DNA of 64,000 bases from Saccharum officinarum (GCA_020631735.1 CM036162.1:90444401-90508400), one strand, 5' to 3'; positions 44,650 through 57,011 are shown, numbered from the stretch's first letter. Notes: generated by a model from the sequence alone, not told the origin. Program-made: numbers and translations.

Positions 44650-46590
44650 TCGTTTTGTGACGAGTGATTGTCAATGTGATCCACGAAGTAGGTTGAGTGG
44701 TGACTAACCCTACCATGATGAAAGCTATGTGTGCGACATGTCTTTTGACTTGTGTTGTGCAGGTGTGGAGCTCGGATGCGGTGGTCGACGGCGAGGTGAA
44801 GGTCAAGGAGGACGAGCCGTGCCGACGGACCGGGAGCGGTGAAGGACGGACCTGAGGCTTGGACCGAGGGACCCAGAGGCCGGGTGACTAGCCGCGATGG
44901 CTGACACTTGGGACATCGACAAGTGCAAGAAGACATAGGAGTGACAGTGTTGATCGAGTCAAGACGGCGGACGTGCGGGTCGAGCGAGGCTCAGAGGACT
45001 TGGCGTGTCGGTCGGTTGAGGACGGAGGTGGCACGTGTCGAGCGACGGGGGACGCGTACGGAGTACGCTACTCGCGAGCGAGTTTGGTGGTTTGGGTCTC
45101 AAAACCATCGGTGGCGGGTTTACAGGTTTGGGCCTCAAAACCCGGGTGGAAGTTCCGAGGAGGAACGGATGGCATGTGGCGGCATCGGGGAGTTCGCGTC
45201 GAGGCAAAGCTATCGATGAGGAGGCGCGGTGGCCGTCAGATGAAGATGACACCGGGTTGGACCATAACGCCCTTGGGCTAAGTGGTTTGACTCAATTGTA
45301 TCCAGGGGCAAATCGGGGATTGTGTAATAGCCCTGTTAAATAGGATGAGAGAGCCCCCATCTCCCTTACCTCCTCCATTTTCATTTTCTCCTTTATGGTT
45401 TCCCCTCCTCAAGGTGCTTATGTGAGAGAGGTCCACAATTTGATAGAATTGTGTAAGAACTCGAGAGATTACTGCGGGAATGGTGGCCCTAACCACCCCG
45501 TGTCCTCCGGAATTCGTTTTGTAAAGATTGTGCCTTGTGTTCATCTTGTTCTTCACGAGTTCGTCTTTGCCCCTTTTCTTTAGAGGCTTGATTCTTCGTT
45601 TTGAGACCGATTTAATTCGTTTCTTTTGTGTTGGGTTGATCTATGACGTGAGTTGAGCTTTTTCACCGAAGGAATTTAATCAATTCCTCACGAGATCACA
45701 GATCGGGTCGAATCATGGTCTAGGGTTTGAAAACCGGTGTTTTTCCTTCCCCTTTAGTTTTTCTAGTGATTTGCTTGATCTTAGGCGATGATCTTCTAGG
45801 AGTAGCCTACCAACTTGGTATTGATCCTCTCTGCTAAGTTTCAAGTCATTCCGAGGTGTTTTGATCGAGTTTTGGGCTTGAAATCGATTTTTCCCGAGAG
45901 CAGCTCATAAATACCAGACGTGTCCGGTATTGATACCAGACGTGTCCGGTATTTTTAACTTTCGAGTTTCGAGCTCAAATTTAGTGGAGACCTTTCCTAT
46001 GGTGTCTAGAGGCTATGATTAAAATTTCATGATTTTTTGATACCATTTGCTAGGGTTTTCGATTTTTCTCCCAAAGTTGTTTTGTGCTGCCTAACATACC
46101 AGACGTGTCCGGTAGCAGGTCCGGTATTTCCGGACGTGTCCGATATGCATACCGGACGTGTCCGGTATTAGGTCCGGTATTGCTGACACACTCAGTTCAA
46201 TAGTTGTTTCTTCCGCGGTTTGTGCGTTTGAGCTCCGTTTTACGTTCCGTCTGTTGCGTTGGACTTCTACCGTTCCATAGACCTTATCTAGGTGCTCTTG
46301 TCACCATTGGCTTGAGTATCCAAGATTTGAGACCTTGCTTCTTTTCTATAAAAGTGGAGTGTCTCGATTTCTTGTCTTTTGGTTCGGTGCGCTCTCTATC
46401 TTCAATCCGCTTGCTTTGTGGTAATCCGCTGTGTTCCGAGGGAATATCCACTCTTCTCTAGGGTCGTGGTCATCACAGTGTTTGTGTTTGCTTCTTAGGG
46501 TTTGAGTTTGGGACACCGGCCAAATATTTCGCAAGAAATTTGAGGCTCCCATTCACCCTCCCCCTCTGGTCGCCATTTCTGGTCCTTCAC
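44650..46590 (+). mobile_element. Copia LTR remnant (SIRE/Maximus-like by impression)
   Basis: The stretch resembles long Copia LTR/leader sequence: GC-rich early part, AAATAGGATGAGAGAGCC promoter-proximal part, then TTTGTAAAGATTGTG and, at the right, CACCCTCCCCCTCTGGTCG with a decayed TGGT primer-like site near 46,590. It contains an array of ACCGGACGTGTCCGGTAT motifs (45,912-46,183). No coding domains follow. Ends are not sharply defined. Confidence 0.45.
45912..46183. repeat. Cluster of palindromic CCGGACGTGTCCGG-type motifs
   Basis: ACCAGACGTGTCCGGTAT or ACCGGACGTGTCCGGTAT occurs five times with half-motifs (AGGTCCGGTATT) between: near 45,913, 45,934, 46,098, 46,129 and 46,150. The motif is nearly self-complementary and could form hairpins or bind a dimeric factor. 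Function unknown. Confidence 0.7.
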
Positions 46591-46654
46591 TGGTGTTAGC
46601 TGCTTTCTTATATTAAGGACGTGGATTCTGTCACTGGAACACTTTGACAAACCA

Positions 46655-47195
46655 CCGAGCCCATCGATGCACATTTCAACAAAATGGATGGAATCGAAGT
46701 ACATACCTCTGCTACTGTTCTTTTTTTTATGAACAGCAGGGATAGATCGCAGTTCCATGAATGTAGTAGTGAATGTTGTGCAGGACTTTGATATTAGATT
46801 AAACATGCAAATAATGAGAAGTTATATACTACTCAGGGAACAGAACAAGGATAATAAATCTCAAAAAAGTAAAATAAAAAAAAGAGGATTTATTACCTAG
46901 CCAGCAGAACAAAAAAAAAGACATCGCAAGAATTTTGGAACAGTAGTGCTATTTTCTTTACTATTTCCCTTCCATCAATAACTTCTGTAAACGCGCGATG
47001 TATATATACATGCTAAGAGGAACACAGCATACATGGCTAGAAGGACTAGCTCTACTCTTTGCAGACATCCTTTCTCACATACTGCTTGCTTCTGCCAATT
47101 GTATCTCCGTCCTCCACGAGGCTGATTACATATTGGACGACATCACATTTTGTGCATTGGAGTGGTGGGCAGCATCAATAGTATGAGACACCTAG
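46655..47195 (+). repeat. Local repeat family, copy C
   Basis: 46,660-46,790 matches 51,515-51,660 (GATGCACATTTCAACAAAAT, GAACAGCAGGGATAGATCG). 46,950-47,190 matches 51,690-51,890 and 43,490-43,750 (CCCTTCCATCAATAACTT, AAGAGGAACACAGCATACAT, GCAGCATCAATAGTATGAG). So the family is internally tandem. Confidence 0.55.
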
Positions 47196-47209
47196 GGTGT
47201 GAATCACGC

Positions 47210-47311
47210 ACTCACTCCATGGGATTTTTTCTGGGGTAGTGTTGTGCTCCAAGTTTATTCACTCACTCCATGGGATTTTTTCTGGGGTAGTGTTGTGCTC
47301 CAAGTTTTCTG
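47210..47311. repeat. 51-bp perfect or near-perfect tandem repeat, two copies
   Basis: ACTCACTCCATGGGATTTTT and TCTGGGGTAGTGTTGTGCTC in one unit start at 47210 and 47261. Near identity points to recent slippage or unequal exchange. Confidence 0.9.
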
Positions 47312-48539
47312 CAAATGAAACATTCATTCATGTCATCATGAGTCCATGGGATTTTATTTTTCCACCCCTAGGCCCCAGCTGGTTCCAAATGTGATGACAA
47401 CAAGATAAGCTGTCTGGTTTTTCTCTTCTATATCAATGAAATAGAAACTCTCCTCCCATGCCAGTTGTTCAAAAAAAAATTAAACCAGAAATCCAGGTTG
47501 TTCTGAGTGGAGCTGACCCGGATGGCCTGATCCGTCAAACCAAACACATTGCTAATGTTGAATCCGATTACAGCTCACTGACAAATGCCAAGCCACCGAG
47601 GATTCGCCACATGATTTCTTTAATAATTGACAAGCCACGGAGGAGATGCACATTTTTTACCAAAAAAAATGCCAGATGCTACTATGGTTGTGTAGATCAG
47701 TAACATCTTTGCACCGCTACACCTCTCTGCCCTATTTATATATACTATATCGTTGCCACCCGCAAGCTCCACCAATCTGTCTAATTGTTCATGGCTCATG
47801 TTATTCTTGAGATAGACTTGTCGTTTCCCAAGAGTTGAGTTTCGTGCCATTTCATGAGGAAAGCACATGTGGTCCGGTAACACCGTGGTGGCATAGTGAT
47901 CACTGACATCTTGTCTGTTCTTCACTCCTGCATTCTTTCATCCCAGCCGGCCTCTTTCATTATTTGCAGCTTTGGGAACTTTCTGTGCTGGTGCATCCAC
48001 ACGATGTGGATCGTTGTACCACTCCTTGTGAAGAACGCGTGTGAAGTGCTTTCGAATGGGAGATATTAGGATACCAGACATGACTGTTCGAAAGCAACGA
48101 GGAACGAAGAAACTCGAACGCACGAGCAGGAGACCGCATGCCGGTTCAACATTATTGGCCGACTGTAACTGAACCTCTTATACAGGAACTCTTTCTGACA
48201 TTCGGTTATAAGCCATGCGTTCTCAATTAGACACACGGCCAGTGGAGCATCGAGCCAGAGAACATACCAGCCAAAGACTCCAAAGACTTCAAATCAATCG
48301 ATTTATGCTTATCCATTTGTCAAAGCTGTTATGCTAAATTTTTTTTTGTCAAAGCTACTTTAAGATCTACACAAAAATCGAACATGCCTGCCGATGAAGA
48401 GAGACCTCATGAGTTTGGGATTTTAGATTCCTCTTACTTACTTGCATCATGCCACCAAACCTTCCCGGCCACCATGTGACCCGGCGACACAGCCTCTGTG
48501 GCTCCAACTCACAGACGAGCTGATTCTGTCGTCTGTGAA
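47312..48539. other. Unidentified stretch with small local-repeat pieces
   Basis: 47,630-47,690 (AAGCCACGGAGGAGATGCAC) recalls the 3' part of the local repeat family. Other frames have no domains. Near 48,316 and 48,347 a TTTGTCAAAGCT motif flanks a poly(T) run, possibly another small retroposon footprint. Confidence 0.35.
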
Positions 48540-49117
48540 AATTAAAGATGGACCGCAGAAGATTAACATTTTGTCTCCCTTGATAGAACACATCATATAT
48601 GCTCTTTGTGAAACCATTCAACACATTCATGATGTTTCATGAGGAACATAGGAGAAAATAAAAAAAAAAGAAAATATAATAACTGAAGTTGATAAGTATT
48701 TTGAGGGTGTTGTTCCTAAGTATTTTTAGAGTTCAGAATAGCTCATCATGTCCCGAAAAAAGAAACAATTACAAGAATAGTAGTTTTTTTCTACTCAATC
48801 AATACTCCCACCGTCCTTGATGTATGCCATATTTTGATTGAAAAAGTAAAAATTAACTTTGGATAATCAAGTAGCCAAATTATATGCATGTTTAATTTAG
48901 TTCATGGAAATTGAACCAAAATCCGTATTCAAAACAAGAATTTTAATACAATGTTGAGCAATCGATTATATACTGCATAATAAATTGGAAATCAAATACA
49001 TTCTTGAAGGCTTTAGAGAGGGAAGCACCTCTAGTAAATAGAGATGCTAGAGTCATTTCTCTCTTTATACTACTTATCAGCTTGAAAAATCATATAATAT
49101 CAATTTCTGGTATGGAG

Positions 49118-50762
49118 CACTACGCCAGATCTTGATATCACTGCCGGTTCAAAACCCCTCGTCACTGCCGGATTTTGATCCGGCATAACCAAACCGGTAG
49201 TGATGGGGGATTGACATCACTGCCGGTTCTTATGAACCAACACTGATGTTGAACCAGCAGTGATGTGGTTTCCAGGAAATAAGCCATAAAATGCAACGAA
49301 AAAATAAAAAAACCTATTACCAAGAGAGGACCCACCGGACAACCACACTGTTTTTTATTTTTCGTGTGATCTTTCACGAAAAACGTGCACTTCGCGGCCG
49401 CCTGGGCTCGAACCCCTGACCTCCTGCTCCATATGTTCGTCCCCTAACCACTCCAACCACTCCACCTGCACGCATGTTCGTGTCTAGTTGGGATAGTCGT
49501 GTTAGCCATTTTATATTCATCTAATTTTGAAATGAGTATTTAGGACCCTAAACAAATTCAAATGAAAAGTAGTCAACTACAAAGTTTTATAACTTTTCGA
49601 GATCTATAACTTTCATTTTGGTAGTTTCTCCATCCGAGCTCATTTATGAAATTTAAATTTTAAATTTAAAAAAATTCAAACGTAGTTTTCCTGACAAGAT
49701 GATTTCAAATCAAAAATTTGTCAACTACAAAGTTTTATAACTTTTTGAAATCTACAACTTTTATTTTGGTAGTTTTTCCATCCAACATAGTGTTAGTAAC
49801 ATTGTTTATAAATGTTACATATCTCTCTTATAGTTCTCTAATAGTTATGAAACTATAAGAGAGATATGTAAAATTTGTGAACAATGTTATTACCATTTTA
49901 TCGGATAAAGAAATGACCAAAATAAAAGTTGTAGATCTTGATAAGTTCTACAACTTCTATGTTTGCGACTTTTTCAGCTGAAATAATTTAGTGTTCAAAA
50001 ATGACGTTTGAAGTTGCCATTTTTTAAATTCAAAATTCGAATAGATAAAACACAGTCACATGAAAAGATGGATAAAATAATAGCTGAAATAACATAACAA
50101 ATTGATAGAGCTTGATTTTAGAAATTTTTAGAAAAAAATCATCAAATTTGCAGCTAGTATGAGGGAGAAAGACTAATTACAAGTTTTAGGCAGAGATTAA
50201 AAAGAGAAATCAGAGTTCTTTAACAACTTTAAAATATAATTTCAAACTATATTTTAAAGTAGTAAATTATTTCAAATGAAAAAGTTATGAACTACAAAGT
50301 TGCATAACTTTTCGAGATCTATAACTTTTGTTTTGGTCGTTTCTCCATCTGAGGTCATTTACGAAATTCAAATTTTAAATTTTAAATATTTGGACATCCA
50401 AACCATCTCAAATTAAAAAAGTTTAAACTACAAAGTTGTAGATCTCGTCGAGTTATACAAATTTGATATAAAGTTCATCTTCATCAAATATCATATGAGA
50501 AACTTATGAAGTTTTCTTGTAAATCACTATCGGTTCTTGGCTAAAACCAGCAGTGATGATCCCATAACACTGCTGGTTCGTGGCTTAAACCGGCAGTGAT
50601 TTGAACCGACAGTGAAGATTCAGTTTTCACTGTCGGTTGGTCCTATCACCGCCAGTTTAAGCGAAAAAATCGACAGTCATGTGCCAAGAAGCACTATCAC
50701 TGTCGGTTTTGTAAAATCCGGCAGCGATGAAGCCGGCGGTGAAGACCAAATCTGTAGCAGTG
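49118..50762. mobile_element. Non-autonomous CACTA element (1,645 bp)
   Basis: Ends CACTACGCCAGATC and, reversed from the right, CACTGCTACAGATT. The 3-bp target duplication GAG lies at 49115-49117 and 50763-50765. Subterminal ACTGCCGGTTC motifs recur in both orientations at both ends (49,140-49,260 and 50,520-50,745). The interior is AT-rich with repeated ACTACAAAGTTTTATAACTT and ATTTTGGTAGTTTCTCCATC, and has no transposase. Confidence 0.92.
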
Positions 50763-51293
50763 GAGGGTGTATTTGCGTATACTTAATTGTTTTTAATAAC
50801 CTATTACTACATCCTTATTAACTGCTCAAGTGCTCAATAGCCCGAAGTCCACTTTATATAAGCCTAGAGACAACTCTTCCTGCAGGTTGTATATTATATA
50901 TCGGCGTCATGGCACTGTAAGAGAGCATATGTAAGACAACATCAATATACTTGTCCTTACCTGTACCGCACTGCGTTTATTCTACATATGGAGTTCCTGC
51001 TTGTGTGGACTGCTCTATTTAATTAGCTTTGTCTCTTGTGGCTTCTTCCATCTTATTTTTCTATTATTTCCCTTCCATCTGTATATACTTTTGTAAGTAC
51101 ATATGCACATCCAAGAGGAACACGTGGCGCGTACATATATGGCTGCCTCTGCTGTGGTTGCTGTTACATAAAGGATATACTCCGTATTAGCTGTAGTTGT
51201 TGCACATACTAGTTATCGTTGCTTGCTTCAGCCAATCAATAGTGTCTTCATTCTCCAGCAAGATTATTACATTCTGTGCCTTACAGCCTTAGA

Positions 51294-51650
51294 ATGAGCG
51301 GCATCAGGAAGAGGACCTACCCAAGGTATCGATCTGGTGGGGCTGATGGCGGCGGCTATGCGTTGAACAGCCACACATTGGTGCTTGATCGTCTGGCCCT
51401 CAAGGCGCTTGCCAGATGGCATCGACACTTGAGCAGCCACGGAGCCAATGGCTTTGAGCATGAGGAAAAAGTATCCGTCATCGTCAGTCGTCACAGGAAC
51501 TCTTTGACAAAACACGGAGCCGATAGATGCACATTTAGTCAACAAAATGGCTGGGGTCGAAGACGAGCATATCTCTGCCACTATTCTTTTTTTGTGACCA
51601 GCTGTTCTTTTTTTTTTTATGACCAGCAGGGATGGATAGCAGTTACATGA
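51294..51650 (+). CDS. Small open frame in the local repeat (hypothetical)
   Basis: The frame of 118 codons starts MSGIRKRTYPRYRSGGADGG, continues LVLDRLALKALARWHRHL and ends in a low-complexity T-rich region. Copies A and B share the start (MSGIRK) but stop within 15 codons. No domain recognised. A basic start and lack of conservation make real coding doubtful. The minus strand is also open here, with the phrase PDAAHSKAV shared by copy A. Confidence 0.25.
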   Translation: MSGIRKRTYPRYRSGGADGGGYALNSHTLVLDRLALKALARWHRHLSSHGANGFEHEEKVSVIVSRHRNSLTKHGADRCTFSQQNGWGRRRAYLCHYSFFVTSCSFFFYDQQGWIAVT

Positions 51651-54600
51651 GTGTAATAGCGAACGGTAGTGTTATTTTTTCAGTATTTTCTTTAGTATTT
51701 CCGTTCCATCAATAGCTTTTGTAAGTGTGTAACATTTTTCTAAGATAGTTAAAGAGTTCCGCCGTCAGACCTCTTCAAAAAGTGGCATAAGTCCAACAGA
51801 ATACAACTTCAGTAGAAAACAAAAAAGTGTGTAACATACATAGACATGCGAAGAGGAACACAGACATACATGGTTTAGAAGGACTCATCCATTCTCATCT
51901 GGTAGCCTTAGGTCTCCTTTGATTTCTCGTGTCCTAGGGTTTTAGGTCCAAGGCCGAAGGGTCGATTTATTTTTCTGGTTACTCAATGCACAGATCTCAT
52001 TCTCTTTTCAAAATTAGTTCGAAGTATGCCACCATCAGCGTTATTGGATTTTAGAAATATGGTTCATCCAGAGATCTGAAATATATATATTATGTCATTA
52101 CCATCCTTCTAAGACCATTACTAAGGAACTCCATACTGAGACTACTTCATAGTAAATTATTTACCTGTACTGTTTGACCAGTTGCAGATACCACACAATG
52201 GAAGAGTGGGTGGAAGATTCTTCATCAACTATGCAATGCTTGCGATGCTGGGCTGCTTGCTTGGTGGCCGCAGGTGCATACCAAAATTATCTATTAGATA
52301 CTGTCATTTGTTCCCATTTCATGCACCTATGCAATATGAATAGGTTTCCATTAGTTTAAATGTCTCGCGCAAAGAAATAAGCACCACCGGGCTCTAAGTT
52401 CTGAATTATCATATCCGTACTCATCATGCAAATGGAACTTTTCATTGTGTACAGCTCAAAGCTAGAAACAAGACCTTTAAGCTGCCGACTTTTTCACGAC
52501 GTACGTTATCATAGTAACCATGAATTTGATGACACACTGGAAGAAGCTATGGGTGACAGTACACAATTTAGGTTTACTGACATCTACCACCATTCTAAAG
52601 GCAACCAGCTTTACCAATGGTTTCAGCATGATGACGCACTGAAGAAGCTACGGGTGACTATTTCTTCTTTAGTTTCATCTCAGCACTTTTGAACAAAGAA
52701 AATACTCATAATACACGTGCTTAATGATTTGTTTTGACCCTTTCATAGTTTTGTTTCATGATGATTCGCCGTACACTTCTATCCCTAATTGCTATAATAA
52801 TCAGAACTAATGCTTTCCAGTTATCTCCTTCCAGTGTGCTAATTGTTCACAAAATATAGTGATCTATGTATACAGCCTTGTCATCCAATTTTTTTTCGTC
52901 ACCAGGTGATGTCAGGCTTAAATAAAATTGAAAAATTGACCACGGATTCATTCTTTATCGCTGAAAGAGAGCCCTGAAGTGTTTGCTAGAAAAGACAGCA
53001 CAAAAGAAAGTGAAAGTATGAAATTGATGGTAAAAACACCCATCCCTATTATCAACCGATATTGTGTGAAATTTAGATTCCTTTTTTTGGGTTATTTAGT
53101 GTTCTAGCAGCAAGAAAACCTAAGATTAATTATTCATAGCTGAACCAATTGAAAATCATGTTAGTTTCCATTGCAGTCATTGCATGTCGCCTCTAAGCTT
53201 GTGTGGCTGGTAAATATCTATTCTGATTTCCTAATGTATAGTGCAAGCCTTCTTCTTGTGTGTTGGCATTTGATGCAAGAACAACAGTAATCCAACAACC
53301 AATGGTGTGTTATGCAGCTTTCAGATTCCTAGACATAGACTGAATTTATGTCAATGCATATTTATTTAGCTTGTCTTCCAAATTATGTGTTCCATGGTCT
53401 ACCTTTGCAGTTTCAGTAGCTCCTGCTGTAGTTTTTAGTAGCTAATGTGCAGTTTAGTTCCGACTTGAATGCGTACTATCCTGTACCTAATGTGCTCTTT
53501 AGTCACGTGTCTGGATAAACATCGAATATGATTGTCTTATTCATGGTGGCAAATTTTATATTCTTCTCTCAGATTAGACATGAATAAAGCACATATATCC
53601 TGTCGCAGAGTGTCAAAATTACTCTCCTAAAAGGACATATGTGTTTATAACTCTTATAGCTTAGCAAAATTGTATAGTGGTGGTGCATGCTATATTTATC
53701 CCAAATATTTCTGATATGTACCGTCCCCATCTCCGTAAATATTAAGTCCTCTGTTTTTGAATTGGGACAACGACAGTATTCGAGAGCCTTGTCATATGTG
53801 ATTCTAGGCCTACCATCATGTATGAACTTTTATTTAGCCTTGCCAACTGATATGGGTTCTCACTAATGAATATTTTTTCCATATATATAGCTGTTGTCAT
53901 ATGTACGAACTTCTATTCAGCTCCTACATTTCTTGCATAGGCCATTTTCATTGCTTTCTAGCACTGGTTTGATTGGCGAGCCTTGATGTCTTTGTTCATT
54001 TCATTTTACATGTGCTTTCGAAAGCCTGGTGCAATCATGCCATTAGGGAGTTGCTTATGTTTCTTTGTCCCTTGCTGATTTTCTTCATTTTGATGTGGAG
54101 CTTTCTTACGGATCTCAGGGCTCCAGGTCCTATAGTGGTCAATAACTCGGTCAGTGCCAAGTGTTTTCCTAAGGATCTAATTTATATCATTATTGGCTAA
54201 CTGCTAGAATAGTGGTCCATTTTTTTTTATCTGTATACAGATGTATTGTTGTGCCGTGCACAAATGTTATTAGTGGTTTAACAAATATAATGCTTGGGAT
54301 GACACCTCATCTCCTATTTCAAATGCGAAATGAAATGGTTCGATCCAATATATTTTTGCACATGTCATAGGAATTTTGATGTGATACAACCCTTTAATAT
54401 TGCCCCTTAGTGTTTCAGGACACGTGAAAATAAGTTCAGGGTTAGTTAATAATCTTGGTGGATTGAAATATTGCTAGAACTTCCCTATCTGAGATAGCTC
54501 AGATATCTATGCAGATGATACTATTTATTTAAAATCGAGACAACAATGAATTGTTGTACTATTTGAAACGATACTTATATAATGGACTCTGTGAATTAAA

Positions 54601-55125
54601 CTCTAGCTGTACTATGTTTTAGAAATCCTGGCTTACACTATGACTACTCTGACTTGCCTTGCGGATTGAAGAGATGATGTAGCTGCACTCTGTGAATTGA
54701 ACTCTATGTTAGTCACCATAATGGTGAAATGGAAAGCCATACCGTCTGGTTTCCTAACTGCTGTGTTTGGCCGCTTGTGTACGCATATATTCTTTGCCAA
54801 TGGCAATTTTCAGATTTTTGGTTGAAACACTACTCTCATTTAAGGAATCGTCTTATTTCCCTGACGCTGATAGCTCCAAAAAAATTTCTGTTGCAGACAA
54901 GCCGAACAATATGACGAGGTGGTGATGTTATGGATTGACGGTCTTATTTTTGCCTAGGAGATCTTTGGGAATCTTTCAGATAATGAAGTGCCTCAGGGGC
55001 AGGTAATCTATATGTGCAGATCCATCTACACCGGCTTCAATAAACAAGTGCCTACGATATACGACTTATATTGTAATGCAAAATCCTGCTTCCATTTAGC
55101 CAAAAGTGACAACTATTCTTCTTAG

Positions 55126-55215
55126 ACAGCATTGCCTATTAATACCACAGCATGGTTTCATTCTTCTTACACAGCATTGCCTATTAATACCACATCATGG
55201 TTTCTCTCTTGGTGC
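55126..55215. repeat. 45-bp tandem repeat, two copies
   Basis: ACAGCATTGCCTATTAATAC followed by CACAGCATGG and TTCTTC starts at 55126 and 55171. Confidence 0.85.
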
Positions 55216-56082
55216 CTATGTTCTGCTCTCTGTTTTCTATGTCTAGAGCTTTACATCTGCAAGTCCATTGTTCCAACTATTTTTTGTCACCATTACATCT
55301 ATTGCCGCATGTTACCTCTACCTTCAGAACTAACATTTCTTTAGATGGAAATGAACAATCTATTTACAAATCTGTCAGACAATTATAACGTAATCTAATG
55401 TGTGCTTCTTCCTATTACCATCACAGGGCTACAGTACCTGCCGTGGATTTCATTGCCATGTGTCATAGGGGCTACAATGGTTGATATGGATTTCACTGCC
55501 ATGTTTCACGCCCTCAGGTGCTGATTATATCCTATCAAGTCCTGTTTTAGCTGGCTCTGCTAGAGGTATGATCTGAGCAAATGAAACATGTTGTTTACTG
55601 CATGTGCATCTTATTATGATTGCAGTGCGCCTTCATAACATTTTTTCCATCGCCAGCCCAAAGACACACCTTGTGCCCCTCACAACACCGAGCTGCCTAT
55701 AGGATTTATCCTTAGTAGGAATATGCTAGACAGAGACAAACTTCTAGATAAGAAGCATTGTCTCACATCAACTGCTGCTGCTACAATATCTCCCTTTGTC
55801 AAGACACTTTCCAAGTGAGAGATCACCATTGCCATTTCACATGTTGATCATAGGTAAAGAAAACGGATAAGAGGTAGTAGAGTTTGTGATCCATCTATAA
55901 TTGAAAGCCTTATCCACATGCGTCACGAACATTGCAACCATGTAATATATATACCTATATACTGCTATCTGCCTCTTACAATGTTAAACACCATATGTAT
56001 GCATGTATGTATGTATTTGCCTATCACTCTTACCTAATTACCTATATGATTTCTAAGCGCCACGCCTATACCATGTTACCCC

Positions 56083-56112
56083 ACGCGCGCCCCTGCGCGC
56101 GCTTTCTACTAG
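56083..56112 (+). mobile_element. Helitron 3' terminus (hairpin plus CTAG)
   Basis: ACGCGCGCCCCTGCGCGCGC can form a GC hairpin and is followed by TTTCTACTAG then T. A short GC hairpin about ten bases before a terminal CTRR with a T after it is the Helitron 3' signature. Confidence 0.7.
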
Positions 56113-56850
56113 TGTAGCTAGAATAAGCAGCACGTGTGCACGGAATCTTCCGAGCCGACCATGGTCCAACATGCCAACAAGCTGAGACTACCGGCACTCA
56201 TGGACCTCTATATTCATCCTCTATACGTCCTAGTCAGCAAGATTCTCTCCTCTATACTCAATTCTCTCGCACCCATCCATCCTCTATCTACTCTATCCAC
56301 TGTGGGACCTACTTGTCACTTTATCTAAATATATCATGTGTGATCTAGTTTTGAAGGATTTATTGAGACGAATTTAATGGTGAAATCGAAATTTAATTTG
56401 GATTTTTGGTTTGTGAGTTATAGTATTTTTCCCTTTGTTTAGCTAGTGGGGCCCGCCACTATAGAGTATAGAGTAAGCATAGTACCACTCTAAATATAGA
56501 GTGAGAGAAAAGATAGAGTATCGTTTTAGAGTACCCAGTGCCGCAGTTTTTACTCTATATTCATACTCTAAAGCTTTAGAGTACCCACTACGGGTAGTTG
56601 ACCATGGTCCAATATGCTCTACCTCTCGTCTCTACGCTGGTTCTCCGACAACTACGGAGTATGGATGTCCACATCGCTAGAAGATATACATGCAACTTTC
56701 CTCTGTCAAACAGAGCGAACGACATCATTCACACTCATACCAGAGACAGCCAAGGCCATAGGATTAACCACCATATACGCTAAAGGCTACCACCGGGGGC
56801 CTTTGTACAAAAAAGAATCTATAGTCATTATTATCATGTTCTAACGAATA
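56113..56850. other. MITE-like sequence 3' of the proton pump-interactor gene
   Basis: GACCATGGTCCAACATGC (56157-56174) and GACCATGGTCCAATATGC (56600-56617) bracket AT-rich sequence with repeated TAGAGTA motifs in both orientations (56,450-56,590), typical of a MITE. Termini are not defined. The remainder to 56,850 shows nothing clear. Confidence 0.35.
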
Positions 56851-57011
56851 TTTCACCACCAACTTTAACACAATGCACCCCCAACTTTCATCATCACAAC
56901 CTATATATAAGGGAAAAATAAATACAAATCAACCGGAACAGTCGAAATAAGATGAATCCTCTAGGTAGAAAAAACAGGTTCACCGCTGACAGCCCTTTCC
57001 TACCGACAAGC

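Larger units (their letters stand above)
48540..51690 (+). repeat. Local repeat family, copy D (split by a CACTA element)
   Basis: Left part 48,540-49,117 and right part 50,766-51,690 align in order with copies A and B. The join across the CACTA insertion restores the GAGGGTGTATTTGCGTATA found uninterrupted in copy A near 27,868. The right part carries the longest open form of the ATGAGCGGC frame (51,294-51,650). Confidence 0.65.
51691..56112 (+). mobile_element. Probable Helitron body with captured intron-exon fragments
   Basis: The right end has a Helitron terminus (56,083-56,112). The body is T-rich like plant introns, with exon-like islands between good borders: 52,187-52,271 (after GACCAGTTGCAG, before GCAG/GTGCATACC; one frame reads GRFFINYAMLAMLGCLLGG) and 54,959-55,002 (after TTGCCTAG, before GCAG/GTAATC; one frame reads EIFGNLSDNEVPQGQ). 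Helitrons commonly carry such gene pieces. I do not recognise the source gene and did not find a clear 5' TC terminus, so the left limit is arbitrary. Confidence 0.4.

Noticed and set aside
49390..49480. tRNA-like phrase (GGCTCGAACCCCTGACCT) in the CACTA element
   Set aside because: Resembles a reversed T-arm, but no acceptor stem or cloverleaf can be drawn.
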